From: Maledivibacter sp.
GTDB lineage: Bacteria > Bacillota > Clostridia > Peptostreptococcales > Caminicellaceae
Direction of reading: 5' to 3'
NCBI GenBank assembly: GCA_025210375.1
Contig: JAOASB010000005.1
Span: 61,878-125,877 of the forward strand
DNA length: 64,000 bases
Of this stretch, positions 45,256 through 54,456 are shown one piece after another (position 1 is the stretch's first letter; the number at the start of each line of letters is the position of its first letter). The notes beneath the pieces were generated by a model that was not told the origin of the DNA, did no database searches, and worked only from the letters and a program-made list of their open reading frames with translations. The translations under genes and the position numbers were made by a program.

Positions 45256-46185
45256 ATGGATACTTATAAAACTGTAGATGAAACAAAGTTTAGAGTTGTA
45301 GGAAAAAACAATGAGAAAATGGAAGAGATATCAAGACCAAACTTAACTTACTGGAAGGATGTATGGAGAAGAATAAAGAAAAATAAAGTGGCTTTTACTG
45401 GATTAATGATAATAATTATATATATTGTTTTAGCTATTGCAGGTCCATACATGGTAGATTATAAGTATACTACTACAAATGCTCAAGAAACTAATTTAAC
45501 TATGTCTCAAAAACATTGGTTTGGAACGGATTCACTGGGAAGAGATTTATGGGCTAGAATATGGAATGGGGCCCGGGTATCCCTTATGATAGGGTTTACT
45601 GCAACGTTAATAAATTCCTTTTTAGGAGTGCTGGTGGGAGGCCTGTCGGGATATTACGGCGGTAAAATTGATATGGTCATCATGAGGATTATTGATGTAT
45701 TATATGGTATTCCATATATAATCGTTGCAATTTTAGTTATGGTTGTATTAGGGGCAGGGGTTATGCCGTTGATAATAGCCATGATAATAGTAGGATGGAT
45801 AGGTACAGCTAGATTTATTAGAGGGGAAGTAATAAGGATAAGGGAACAAGATTATGTGGCCGCGGCAAAAATTTTAGGGGTGTCGGATTTTACTATAATA
45901 TATAAACATATTGTTCCTAATATCATGGGATTAATAATAACAAATTGGACAATGTCAGTACCTAATGCAATATTTTCAGAAGCTTTTCTAAGTTATATTG
46001 GACTTGGAATACAGCCCCCAGAATGTAGTTGGGGACAATTGGCAAAGGCAGGGGCACGATTATTTAAGGTTTATCCATATCAATTATTCATACCTGCTTT
46101 TTTTATAAGTACGACAATGCTTGCTCTTAATTTGCTAGGAGATGGACTAAGGGATGCCTTTGACCCCAAGTTAAGAGGATTATAA
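45256..46185 (+). CDS. oppC: Oligopeptide ABC transporter permease OppC
   Basis: A 309-aa permease with the OppC N-terminal cytoplasmic stretch, helix 1 (FTGLMIIIIYIVLAIAGPYM), HWFGTDSLGRDLWARIWNG and the loop AAAKILGVSDFTIIYKHIVPN. I use the ATG at 45256, which has GGAG about 11 nt upstream; a GTG at 45244 is less likely. Nearly abuts oppB. Confidence 0.94.
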   Translation: MDTYKTVDETKFRVVGKNNEKMEEISRPNLTYWKDVWRRIKKNKVAFTGLMIIIIYIVLAIAGPYMVDYKYTTTNAQETNLTMSQKHWFGTDSLGRDLWARIWNGARVSLMIGFTATLINSFLGVLVGGLSGYYGGKIDMVIMRIIDVLYGIPYIIVAILVMVVLGAGVMPLIIAMIIVGWIGTARFIRGEVIRIREQDYVAAAKILGVSDFTIIYKHIVPNIMGLIITNWTMSVPNAIFSEAFLSYIGLGIQPPECSWGQLAKAGARLFKVYPYQLFIPAFFISTTMLALNLLGDGLRDAFDPKLRGL

Positions 46186-46215
46186 AATTAGAAATTTTAT
46201 AAGGACGTGAGTTTA

Positions 46216-47238
46216 ATGACTAATATATTGGAAGTTACAGATCTAGAATTTTCATTCAATACTTATGGTGGGGAAGTTAAAGCAGTAAGAGGAGTTTCCT
46301 TTAATGTAGAAGAAGGGGAAATAGTAGGTATAGTAGGGGAATCAGGATGTGGGAAGAGTGTAACATCCCAATGTATATTGAAACTTAATCCCGAGCCACC
46401 AGGGTTCTTTAAGAAGGGCTCCATAAGATATAAAGATGAAGAAGTAATCACAAAATCAGAAAAGGAAATGAAAGCAATTAGGGGGCTGGAAATAGGATTT
46501 ATATTCCAAGATCCTATGACATCTTTGAACCCCACTATGAAAATAGGTAAGCAAATAGAAGAAGTATTTGTGGAAAGAAACCTGTATACCAAAAAAGATC
46601 TTAAGGATAAAGCTTTGGAAACCCTTAAATTGGTAGGCATATCAGACTGCGAAAAAAGATATGATCAATACCCCCACGAATTAAGTGGAGGTATGAAACA
46701 AAGGGTAATGATAGCCATAGCATTGATAGGTCGGCCCAGTCTAATTATCGCCGATGAACCCACAACCTCCTTAGATGTAACAATAGAGGCACAAATTTTA
46801 GATTTATTAAGGGATTTACAAAGTAAATTAAATACATCTGTAATTATTATTACCCATGATTTAGGAGTCATAGCAAGCTTATGTGATAGAGTTTTGGTTA
46901 TGTATGGAGGCAAAATAGTTGAGTCTGGGGAATTAGATGATATATTTTATAATACAAAGCATCCCTATACGTCGGGATTATTAAATTCTATTGCTGGGCT
47001 TAATATCGAAAGAGATTATGTTTTGAAACCCATAGAGGGCACTCCTCCGGATTTATTTTCGCCTCCTATAGGATGTCCTTTTGCCCCACGCTGTGAATAT
47101 GCTATGGAGATATGTTATGAACAGCTGCCAAGGGAATACGAAATAACAGACAAGCATAAAACAATGTGCTGGCTTCAACATGAATATGCTCCTAAAGTAG
47201 TCTTAGGGAGAAAAGTCAATAATACTACGATGGAATAG
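46216..47238 (+). CDS. oppD: Oligopeptide ABC transporter ATPase OppD
   Basis: A 340-aa ATPase: Walker A GESGCGKSVTSQ, signature ELSGGMKQRVMIAIAL, Walker B LIIADEPTTSLDVT, H-loop THDLGV and the C-terminal oligopeptide/dipeptide domain with GCPFAPRCEYAMEIC, whose Cys residues ligate an iron-sulfur cluster in relatives. Start ATG 46216 with AAGGACG upstream; a GTG 9 nt earlier is possible. Confidence 0.95.
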   Translation: MTNILEVTDLEFSFNTYGGEVKAVRGVSFNVEEGEIVGIVGESGCGKSVTSQCILKLNPEPPGFFKKGSIRYKDEEVITKSEKEMKAIRGLEIGFIFQDPMTSLNPTMKIGKQIEEVFVERNLYTKKDLKDKALETLKLVGISDCEKRYDQYPHELSGGMKQRVMIAIALIGRPSLIIADEPTTSLDVTIEAQILDLLRDLQSKLNTSVIIITHDLGVIASLCDRVLVMYGGKIVESGELDDIFYNTKHPYTSGLLNSIAGLNIERDYVLKPIEGTPPDLFSPPIGCPFAPRCEYAMEICYEQLPREYEITDKHKTMCWLQHEYAPKVVLGRKVNNTTME

Positions 47239-47247
47239 GGTGAAAAG

Positions 47248-48210
47248 ATGCTTATGGGAAAAAAAACATTAGTCAAGGTTAATAACTTGAAAAAGTATTT
47301 TAAAGTAAGTAGTACGGAAACATTAAAAGCAGTAGATGATATATCCTTTGAAATATTTGAGGGCGAAACCGTTGGATTAGTAGGGGAAAGTGGTTGTGGT
47401 AAATCTACTACTGGAAGATGTCTAGTGAAGCTACATGATATTACATCAGGAGAAATATATTTTGAGGATAAGGAGATATTTAGCTATTCAAGAAAGGAAA
47501 AGCTTAACTTTTGCAAAGATGTACAAATGATTTTTCAAAATCCATATTCTTCTTTGAATCCAAGAATGACTGTAAGGGATATAATTGGAGAAGGAATAGG
47601 ATTACATTCTAAATTAAAGGAAAAGGAGAAAATAAATAGAATAGAAGAACTGTTAAAGATGGTAGGATTAAATAAAGAGCATATGTCAAGATTTTCCCAT
47701 GAATTTAGTGGAGGGCAGAGACAAAGAATTGGTATAGCAAGGGCATTATCAGTTAATCCTAAGTTTATTGTATGTGATGAACCGATATCTGCATTAGATG
47801 TATCCATACAAGCCCAGGTTATCAATATGTTAAAAAAATTTCAGGAAAATATGAATTTGACATATTTATTTATTGCCCATGATTTAAGTGTAGTTAAATA
47901 TATATCAGATAGAGTAATTGTAATGTACTTGGGTACAATTGTGGAACAAGGAAAATCAGAAGATTTATATAAGAATCCAATGCATCCATACACAAAAGCA
48001 CTACTTTCTTCCATACCTGTGGCTGATCCGAATATATCAAGGAATAGTAGCCGGATAATATTAAAGGGAGAAATTCCAAGTCCAATAAATCCTAAGGACT
48101 GTTGTAGATTTGTGGAAAGATGTTGTTTTGCTAAACCTATTTGTAAAAAAGAAAAACCTATAACTAAACATTTCGAAAATGGACATACCGTAGCATGTCA
48201 TTTGTATTAA
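47248..48210 (+). CDS. oppF: Oligopeptide ABC transporter ATPase OppF
   Basis: A 320-aa ATPase: Walker A GESGCGKSTTGR, signature EFSGGQRQRIGIARAL, Walker B FIVCDEPISALDVS, H-loop AHDLSV and C-terminal CCRFVERCCFAKPICKKE Cys region. Partner of OppD. ATG after AGGGTGAAAAG. A MITE copy follows its stop codon with AATT as target duplication. Confidence 0.95.
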   Translation: MLMGKKTLVKVNNLKKYFKVSSTETLKAVDDISFEIFEGETVGLVGESGCGKSTTGRCLVKLHDITSGEIYFEDKEIFSYSRKEKLNFCKDVQMIFQNPYSSLNPRMTVRDIIGEGIGLHSKLKEKEKINRIEELLKMVGLNKEHMSRFSHEFSGGQRQRIGIARALSVNPKFIVCDEPISALDVSIQAQVINMLKKFQENMNLTYLFIAHDLSVVKYISDRVIVMYLGTIVEQGKSEDLYKNPMHPYTKALLSSIPVADPNISRNSSRIILKGEIPSPINPKDCCRFVERCCFAKPICKKEKPITKHFENGHTVACHLY

Positions 48211-48212
48211 TT

Positions 48213-48371
48213 GAGCAAATTGCATAATTACCTTCTATAAAAAATATTTACTACATGTAGTTCTAAAATCCTCAAAGCTGTACCATCAAATATGCTTATA
48301 TCTTAAGTAATTAAATCAAGGATAATATTTGCATATTAGGGCTATCGGAGTAATAGTTATGCAATTTCCTC
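48213..48371 (+). repeat. MITE-like repeat, copy 6
   Basis: A full-length 159-bp copy flanked by perfect 4-bp duplications AATT (48209-48212 and 48372-48375), inserted between oppF and the pseudo-peptidase gene. Confidence 0.88.
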
Positions 48372-48452
48372 AATTATAATTTAGGGAAAATTAGGAATGA
48401 AATTCACATATAGGTAGCTTTGATTGGGGATAAATCTATTGGGAGTGAAAAG

Positions 48453-49517
48453 ATGATAGATGAACTGATTTCTATGATGAAGGAAGAGTATATCGATGGT
48501 TTCTTTATTAGTAATCCATCTAATGTACAATATATTACTGGATATAGAGAAGAACATGTTTATGCAGTCATTACGAAAAGAGGACAATATCTTATAATAG
48601 ATGGAAGATATAAAGAACTTGCAGCTATGGAATGCTTAGGCTTTGAAATTTTAGTTTGGAATGAAGATGGCAGAGGGCTAACTGAAACAATTAATGATAT
48701 TGTAATAAAAGACAAAGTAAATAGATTGGGATTTGAGGCGGAATATATTACATACAAACAATTTACCGAACTGTATGATATTATAAAAGCTGAGATAACT
48801 CCAGTAATTGGACTAGTTGAGCAATTGAGAGTCATAAAAACACCAGAAGAAATATCCTATTTAAGACAAGCCTGTGATATTACTGAGCGGGCATATAATA
48901 ATATATTGAATGATATTAAAGTAGGAATATCTGAAAAAGAGCTTGTGGCAAAAGCAAATTATTATCTTAGAATTGAAGGTGGAGATCCTAAAACAAGTGA
49001 AACAGTTTTCCTTTCTGGGAAACGCTCGTCCCTTATAGTGGCCTTACCTACCGATAAAAAAATTGAATATGGAGATTTTGTCCTAATTAATATTGGAGCA
49101 AGATATAAAGGTTATTTAGTGGACTTTTCAAGAACTGTTGTAGTAGGGGAACCCACTGAAAGGCAGGAGGAAATTTATTCAGTAGTACAAAAAGCCCAAA
49201 TGGAGGCTATAAAAGGGATAAAGGGTGGAGTACTTGCTAAGGAACCATATTATGCGTCAAAAAAAGTTTTAGAGGAAGCGGGATACCTTAAGTATCATTA
49301 TAAAAAAATGGGCCATGGAATAGGCTTATTCTTATATGAAGAACCTTTTTTATGTAAATCATCAAAAAACATTTTAGTGAAGAACAATGTCCTCACAGTT
49401 GAACCTGGAATATATATCCCCGGTTGGGGTGGAGTTAGAATTGAGGATGTAATACTAGTTACAGAAGATGGATATGAGATATTAACAAAAACTCCTAGAG
49501 ACTTGATGATTTTATAG
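48453..49517 (+). CDS. PepQ-like M24 protein with degenerate active site
   Basis: A 354-aa paralogue of the peptidase at 41209, alignable end to end. Key positions differ: MDFGAGY becomes INIGARY, so metal ligand Asp is Asn213; GLAVHEEP becomes GLFLYEEP, so the active-site His is Tyr295; and LLHGIPSD becomes LIVALPTD. The second Asp, the GHG His and both Glu remain. It is therefore probably inactive as a peptidase, yet the frame is intact with a good start (ATG 48453 after GGGAG). It may bind proline peptides as a sensor or regulatory partner; this is inference. Confidence 0.88.
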   Translation: MIDELISMMKEEYIDGFFISNPSNVQYITGYREEHVYAVITKRGQYLIIDGRYKELAAMECLGFEILVWNEDGRGLTETINDIVIKDKVNRLGFEAEYITYKQFTELYDIIKAEITPVIGLVEQLRVIKTPEEISYLRQACDITERAYNNILNDIKVGISEKELVAKANYYLRIEGGDPKTSETVFLSGKRSSLIVALPTDKKIEYGDFVLINIGARYKGYLVDFSRTVVVGEPTERQEEIYSVVQKAQMEAIKGIKGGVLAKEPYYASKKVLEEAGYLKYHYKKMGHGIGLFLYEEPFLCKSSKNILVKNNVLTVEPGIYIPGWGGVRIEDVILVTEDGYEILTKTPRDLMIL

Positions 49518-49530
49518 AACTTAAAAATAT

Positions 49531-49556
49531 AAATGCGTCCTTAAGAGGACGCATTT
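49531..49556. terminator. Terminator closing the pepQ-opp operon
   Basis: A perfect 11-bp stem (AAATGCGTCCT and complement) with a TAAG loop, between convergent genes. Confidence 0.85.
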
Positions 49557-49610
49557 ATATCTCATAGAGAAATCTAACCAAAAGTCCAGCAACTTTATGA
49601 CTCTGAGCTT

Positions 49611-51734
49611 TTATTTTGGCAGAATGATAATAGCCTTAAATAGGTCTCCATCAATTTCTATATTGAATTTACCATTCTGAAGTTCTACAAGGCTTCTAGC
49701 AATTGATAACCCTAGTCCACTGCCTTCGCTATTTCTAGATTCATCGCCGCGTTTAAATCGCTCCATAAGCTCATTTGCATCTATGTTGAGTTCATAGGAT
49801 GATATATTTTTGATAATAATGTTTGCAGTATTATCTGAGTCAATCACATCAATGTAAACCCTAGAGTTTTTAAGGGCATATTTAAAAATATTAAACATTA
49901 GATTTTCTATTACACGCCATAAAAGTTTTCCATCTGCCTTAACAAATACCTTTTCACTTGGGTAATTAAACTTAAAGTCTAGTCCCGAAGAAGCTAGCTT
50001 ATCATCTAATTCACCCATACCTTGGCTTAGTAAAGAGATGATATCAATCTTTTCTAGATTAACAGGAATATTGCCACTGGAGGCCTTTGAGGCCTCAAAA
50101 AGATCATCGGTCAAGGTTTTTAGTCTTATGGATTTCTGGTCTAATACCTCTAAGTATCTATCCGCATTTTCGGAGGCTAGACCCTCCTTTTTTAATAAAT
50201 CTATATAGGTTATTATAGAGGTAAGGGGAGTCCTTATATCATGGGATACATTACTAATAAGCTCTGTCTTTAATCGTTCACTTTTAAGTTCATTGGCAAC
50301 AGCTTTGTTTAATCCATCGGCTATACTATTTATATTAGAAGCAAGCTTACCAAATTCTCCGTTTTCAGACACCATTATTGTATGATGAATATTCCCATTC
50401 TTTATTTTTTCCACACCTTCTTTTATTGAATTAAAATCCTTTACTTTTTTTAGAGTTATCCATGTAGCTATACCTATAGTCGTAAAAAATACAAAGAACA
50501 TAAACATAGCCGGTATGAAATCATCTATAAATAGTACAAACATAAAGGAAGCCAAGCCTGTTATCAATGGATAACCTACCATTATTAATATAGTCTTTAT
50601 TCCAGTGCTTCCGCTATTAAATATTTGCTTTACCAATGTAAATAGTTTATTAAATATGTTGTAAATTAATGTATGCTTAATAAGGGTTCTATTTTTAATT
50701 TGTTTAATTAATGATATAACTAATATTAATCCAAAAGCGCCTAATATAGCTGTTATAGGAAGTATGATTTCATATATATCATTAATAAATACAAATTCCA
50801 TAGCGGCAAACCATGATACTATAACACCTAAGCACAGGGCAATATTAATATCATTGTATAGCCTATCAATGATATTCAAATGAAGCTTATTATCATTAAA
50901 TGATTTTCTCCCAATAACCAATATTAAGTATATAAAAGCAAGTAGTACGCCTGCTAATAAACCTGCTATTTTATATAAGGTTTCAGTAGTATTTGCTTTA
51001 TTTTTTTCCCATTCTTTAATTCGGTCATTCAAAGGTTGTTTGGCAAAGGCAATATACATGGTATGGATGCCCTCTTCTAATTGTGCAGTATCATTTGTAA
51101 TCCGATAGTACCTGTGATTGTTTTTAACTTCCTCAGGAAATACTATTTCTTCAGATTTATCAAATACTATATACGCAGGATGGTTTTTGAAATAATCTTT
51201 AGATTTACTTGGACTATTGGTAAATTCATTTTCACCATCGCTTACATAATATAAAATTTCATTTGAGTTTTGTAATTCTCTTAAATGTGAATTAAATGCT
51301 TTTAATTCTTTTTCTATTAATTTCTTTTTGCTTTGTAATATTTTATCAGCATCATATCTTTCAAATGTTTCATAATTTTTTTCGAGAGACCGATCAGGAT
51401 TATAGTTGTTAGAATTTTCCTTAAACTCTGAGAAAAGAATTTCTTTTTGTTTTTCAAATTCTCCTCCAGTAATGGTTTTACCAGATAATATATAATCTTT
51501 ACTTTTATAAACTGTAATTAATTTGGATAGATTATTAGTTAAAGAGTCTAGTCCGTCTATATATTCATAACTACGATAATAATTATCTTCAAAAACTATA
51601 TCTATATTACCATTGGTTGACTCCATAAAATCTATAAACATTGCTATACCACTAGAAAAGCAAGCTATAGCTATTACAAAAACAATAAGTTTTGTTATTA
51701 TTGAATGACTAAATATTCTCCACTTTATAGCCAA
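49611..51734 (-). CDS. Membrane sensor histidine kinase
   Basis: A 707-aa kinase: helix at residues 14-34, an extracytoplasmic region of about 220 residues, a cluster of about six helices (255-430), a HAMP-like linker, HisKA with the phosphorylated His in NVSHDIRTPLTS (near residue 495) and a HATPase domain with N-box and G-box (RNSEGSGLGLSIARSL). The long loop plus multi-helix region is an uncommon sensor layout. It overlaps the response regulator gene by 26 bp. Candidate targets are its own operon and the L,D-transpeptidase gene beyond it. Confidence 0.93.
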   Translation of the reverse strand: MAIKWRIFSHSIITKLIVFVIAIACFSSGIAMFIDFMESTNGNIDIVFEDNYYRSYEYIDGLDSLTNNLSKLITVYKSKDYILSGKTITGGEFEKQKEILFSEFKENSNNYNPDRSLEKNYETFERYDADKILQSKKKLIEKELKAFNSHLRELQNSNEILYYVSDGENEFTNSPSKSKDYFKNHPAYIVFDKSEEIVFPEEVKNNHRYYRITNDTAQLEEGIHTMYIAFAKQPLNDRIKEWEKNKANTTETLYKIAGLLAGVLLAFIYLILVIGRKSFNDNKLHLNIIDRLYNDINIALCLGVIVSWFAAMEFVFINDIYEIILPITAILGAFGLILVISLIKQIKNRTLIKHTLIYNIFNKLFTLVKQIFNSGSTGIKTILIMVGYPLITGLASFMFVLFIDDFIPAMFMFFVFFTTIGIATWITLKKVKDFNSIKEGVEKIKNGNIHHTIMVSENGEFGKLASNINSIADGLNKAVANELKSERLKTELISNVSHDIRTPLTSIITYIDLLKKEGLASENADRYLEVLDQKSIRLKTLTDDLFEASKASSGNIPVNLEKIDIISLLSQGMGELDDKLASSGLDFKFNYPSEKVFVKADGKLLWRVIENLMFNIFKYALKNSRVYIDVIDSDNTANIIIKNISSYELNIDANELMERFKRGDESRNSEGSGLGLSIARSLVELQNGKFNIEIDGDLFKAIIILPK

Positions 51735-52395
51735 TTCCCCACACCACCTTTAAATATTTTGGTTGCTTTGGATTTATCTCTATTTTTTCTCTTATTCTTC
51801 TAATGTGAACGGCAACTGTATTTTCTGGGTTATATGCAGGTTCATTCCAAACATTTTCATATATTTCATCTATTGAGAATACCTTTCCGGAATTTTCTGT
51901 TAGCAGCTTAAGTATTTTATACTCAAGAGGTGTCAGTTTTACTAATTCACCGTCCACAGTTACTGCTTTAGTTTCATCATTAACTATTAGTTCACCGGTT
52001 TTATAGACTCCTGTCAAAGGGGTAAAGCTACCAAGAGTTGTATATCTTCTGAGCTGAGACTTAACACGAGCCGTGAGTTCTAGTGGATTAAATGGTTTTG
52101 TAATATAGTCATCGGCACCTATATTTAGCCCCATGATTTTATCCATATCCTCGGATTTAGCAGAAAGCATTATAACTGGGATATTTTTAGTTTCTCTTAT
52201 TTTATTTGTAGCCTTCATACCATCCATCTTAGGCATCATGATATCCATTATAATTAAATGAGTTTCTGTATTATCTAATATTTCTAATGCTTCTAATCCA
52301 TTATGGGCCTTAAAAATGTTATAGCCTTCATTCTTTAGATATATCTCTATGGCTTCAACTATTTCCTTATCATCATCACATACAAGTATGTTCAT
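51709..52395 (-). CDS. OmpR/VanR-family response regulator
   Basis: A 228-aa regulator: receiver domain with DDD near the start, phospho-acceptor Asp in LIIMDIMMPKMDG, conserved Lys in YITKPF, and a C-terminal winged helix (NTVAVHIRRIREKIE, VWGIGYKVE). GAGGTG ribosome binding site before the ATG. First gene of the pair with the sensor kinase. Confidence 0.95.
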   Translation of the reverse strand: MNILVCDDDKEIVEAIEIYLKNEGYNIFKAHNGLEALEILDNTETHLIIMDIMMPKMDGMKATNKIRETKNIPVIMLSAKSEDMDKIMGLNIGADDYITKPFNPLELTARVKSQLRRYTTLGSFTPLTGVYKTGELIVNDETKAVTVDGELVKLTPLEYKILKLLTENSGKVFSIDEIYENVWNEPAYNPENTVAVHIRRIREKIEINPKQPKYLKVVWGIGYKVENI

Positions 52396-52500
52396 AACGT
52401 ATCACCTCTAATTTTTTTTGTAGACATATTATATCACAACCTTTCAATATGAACTCTATAAAGATAATAGCATTCACTTCTTACAAAAGGGTTCATAAAA

Positions 52501-52519
52501 TTCTTAAGTTTTTCTTAAG
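52501..52519. promoter_or_regulatory. OmpR-type direct repeat
   Basis: TTCTTAAG-3 nt-TTCTTAAG: an 8-bp direct repeat with an 11-bp period, as bound by OmpR-family dimers. It lies in the 325-bp gap between the divergent response regulator and L,D-transpeptidase genes, so could control either. The remainder of the gap is A/T-rich with no other clear feature. Confidence 0.5.
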
Positions 52520-52720
52520 GAAGTTAAATCTACATAGGGGGAGGTAGATAGGGTTTCAGTTTAAGAATAAAATATTATGATCGCAAATTTTCAAAAAAAA
52601 ACAAATTGTACAAATTAATAGAAAAATATCTAAATATAAATACAATAATGAAAATATTACATCTAGATATTTATTATAAGATACATTCTAAATTAAAATA
52701 ATAAATTTAGGAGGTATTTT

Positions 52721-53704
52721 ATGAAAAACAAGTATGATTTGAAATGTATATTTTTATATCCTATAATGATAGCCATTCTTGTAAATATCTCTATAGGTAC
52801 ACTTAAGATAATGAAAAATCTAAATACGGCCTCGGTATTTTTACAGCAAGAAAGTAATAGCAATGTCATTTCTGTTAATAGACTAATTAAAAATGGCAAT
52901 ATAGTAAAAAAAATTAGAGAGGAGGAAGAGCTTGGAGAGATAATCATAGATGATGATCCCGTAAGGAATCAAAAAGAAAGATTGACTTTTTTTCGAACAT
53001 TAGGTCTTTATAGTATTGGTGCCGACGTTAAGGAATTGAACACAGTATTATATTATTTAGGCTATGGAGCTAATAGGAATTCTCGAGTCTTTAGCGTACA
53101 AACAGAAAGAGCAGTTAAAGCCTTTCAGCAAGGATATCATCTGAGGATTGACGGATTTGCGGGTAAGTATACAATTAATACTTTGAATAATATACTAAAG
53201 GAGAAGCAAATAAGACTACCTGATTGCGAGCCCAGAATACAAAAAGTTCTATCAAATGATTATTGGATAGTTATTAATAAGGATGCCAATTTATTAAAGC
53301 TTTATAAGGGAAGAAAACTTATCAAAAAATATTCTGTAGCTACGGGAAAAAAGAAAGACGCTACTCCAGAGGGAAAGTTTAAAATAAAGGGGAAAACTAA
53401 GGATCCATATTGGGGTGGAGGAAGACATAAAGATCCTATAGAAGGAGGGACTCCTAAAAATCCTTTAGGGACAATGTGGTTAGGACTAGATTATGGAGGC
53501 GGTAGATGGTACGGTATTCATGGAACCAATAATCCTAGAAGCATAGGCAAGCATGTATCAAATGGTTGTATTAGAATGCATAATAGGGATGTTGAAGAAC
53601 TTGGTAGAATTGTTTCAAATAATACCATAGTATTTATTGGAAATGATAAACAACTGAATAGAGATATATATAGGATTTCAAATGACAAAGGTGGGAATCA
53701 TTAA
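52721..53704 (+). CDS. L,D-transpeptidase with peptidoglycan-binding domain
   Basis: A 327-aa protein: N-terminal membrane anchor, PG_binding_1 domain (TERAVKAFQQGYHLRIDGFA) and a YkuD catalytic domain with IHGTNNPRSIGKHVSNGCIR, holding the His, Ser-region and catalytic Cys of the HXX14-17[S/T]HGChN-type motif (here SNGC). It makes 3-3 cross-links or attaches proteins to the wall. ATG after AGGAGG. Divergent from the two-component system, which may control it. Confidence 0.92.
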   Translation: MKNKYDLKCIFLYPIMIAILVNISIGTLKIMKNLNTASVFLQQESNSNVISVNRLIKNGNIVKKIREEEELGEIIIDDDPVRNQKERLTFFRTLGLYSIGADVKELNTVLYYLGYGANRNSRVFSVQTERAVKAFQQGYHLRIDGFAGKYTINTLNNILKEKQIRLPDCEPRIQKVLSNDYWIVINKDANLLKLYKGRKLIKKYSVATGKKKDATPEGKFKIKGKTKDPYWGGGRHKDPIEGGTPKNPLGTMWLGLDYGGGRWYGIHGTNNPRSIGKHVSNGCIRMHNRDVEELGRIVSNNTIVFIGNDKQLNRDIYRISNDKGGNH

Positions 53705-53729
53705 TTAATTCAGGTAGAAGCACTTTAGG

Positions 53730-53768
53730 GCTGAGCTCAAGGGATTCTCTTGAGACAGCTTTTTTTAA
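53730..53768 (+). terminator. Terminator after the L,D-transpeptidase gene
   Basis: GCTGAGCTCAAG...CTTGAGACAGC stem followed by seven T. Confidence 0.85.
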
Positions 53769-53789
53769 GGAAAAGTTTTAATCACTACC

Positions 53790-53863
53790 TTGTAAAACAA
53801 GATAGCTTATGTTATACTGTAATCCCAGTCAATTAACTCGGTATGGGTTAATTGACTGGGATT
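53790..53863 (+). promoter_or_regulatory. Promoter with 17-bp inverted repeat before the pspC-like gene
   Basis: TTGTAA (53790-53795), 17 nt, TATACT (53813-53818), immediately followed by a perfect 17-bp inverted repeat (AATCCCAGTCAATTAAC, 53821-53837, with 53847-53863). The repeat covers the transcription start, so it may be an operator or a 5' hairpin. There is no T-run after it. Confidence 0.55.
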
Positions 53864-53902
53864 CATACAAGAACTATGCAATATTAAGAGGGATTAATAA
53901 GT

Positions 53903-53985
53903 GAGCAAATTGCATAATTACCTTCTACAAAAACTAGACCATATATATTATATAATCGTGCTAAGAAAGAGTTATGCAATTTCCT
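53903..53985 (+). repeat. MITE-like repeat, copy 7 (internally deleted)
   Basis: An 83-bp copy keeping both ends (GAGCAAATTGCATAATTACC and GAGTTATGCAATTTCCT) but lacking the middle; flanks AAGT and AAGG. Lies 32 bp before the pspC-like gene. Confidence 0.8.
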
Positions 53986-54017
53986 AAGGTAAGAATAATG
54001 TGTAAAGGAGTGTTAGA

Positions 54018-54455
54018 ATGTCAAAGAAATTATATCGTTCAAGAAATGATAAAGTCCTTGCAGGAGTATGTGCTGGGCTTGCTGATTATTTTGGAATTGA
54101 TACATCCATTGTGAGGATACTATGGTTTATATTTACCCTCATGGGTGGATCCGGAATAGTTGCTTATATAATATGTGCTATAGTGTTTCCTGAAGAATCA
54201 GCATATAATAGTGGACCTAGTGATGATGAATATGTGGTTGGAGCAAAAAACTATAATAAGTATGAGGAGTATTATGAACAGGAAAAAGGAGATAATGATA
54301 AGAATAGGGTACTTATAGGAGGTATTCTTATTGGTTTAGGAGCGCTGTTCTTGCTGAGAAGATATGTTTATTGGTTTGATTTTGGTAATCTATGGCCGGT
54401 TGCTTTAATTATACTTGGAGTATTTATTATACTTAGAAAAAGGGAGGGAAATTAG
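54018..54455 (+). CDS. PspC-domain membrane protein
   Basis: A 145-aa protein: PspC domain (LYRSRNDKVLAGVCAGLADYFG, helix WFIFTLMGGSGIVAYIICAIVFP), a charged Tyr-rich linker and a C-terminal pair of helices (LWPVALIILGVFIIL) of the LiaF-type DUF5668 fold. Such proteins sense envelope stress. ATG after AAGGAG. Ends 1 bp before the next gene and is coupled to it. Confidence 0.9.
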   Translation: MSKKLYRSRNDKVLAGVCAGLADYFGIDTSIVRILWFIFTLMGGSGIVAYIICAIVFPEESAYNSGPSDDEYVVGAKNYNKYEEYYEQEKGDNDKNRVLIGGILIGLGALFLLRRYVYWFDFGNLWPVALIILGVFIILRKREGN

Positions 54456-54456
54456 C

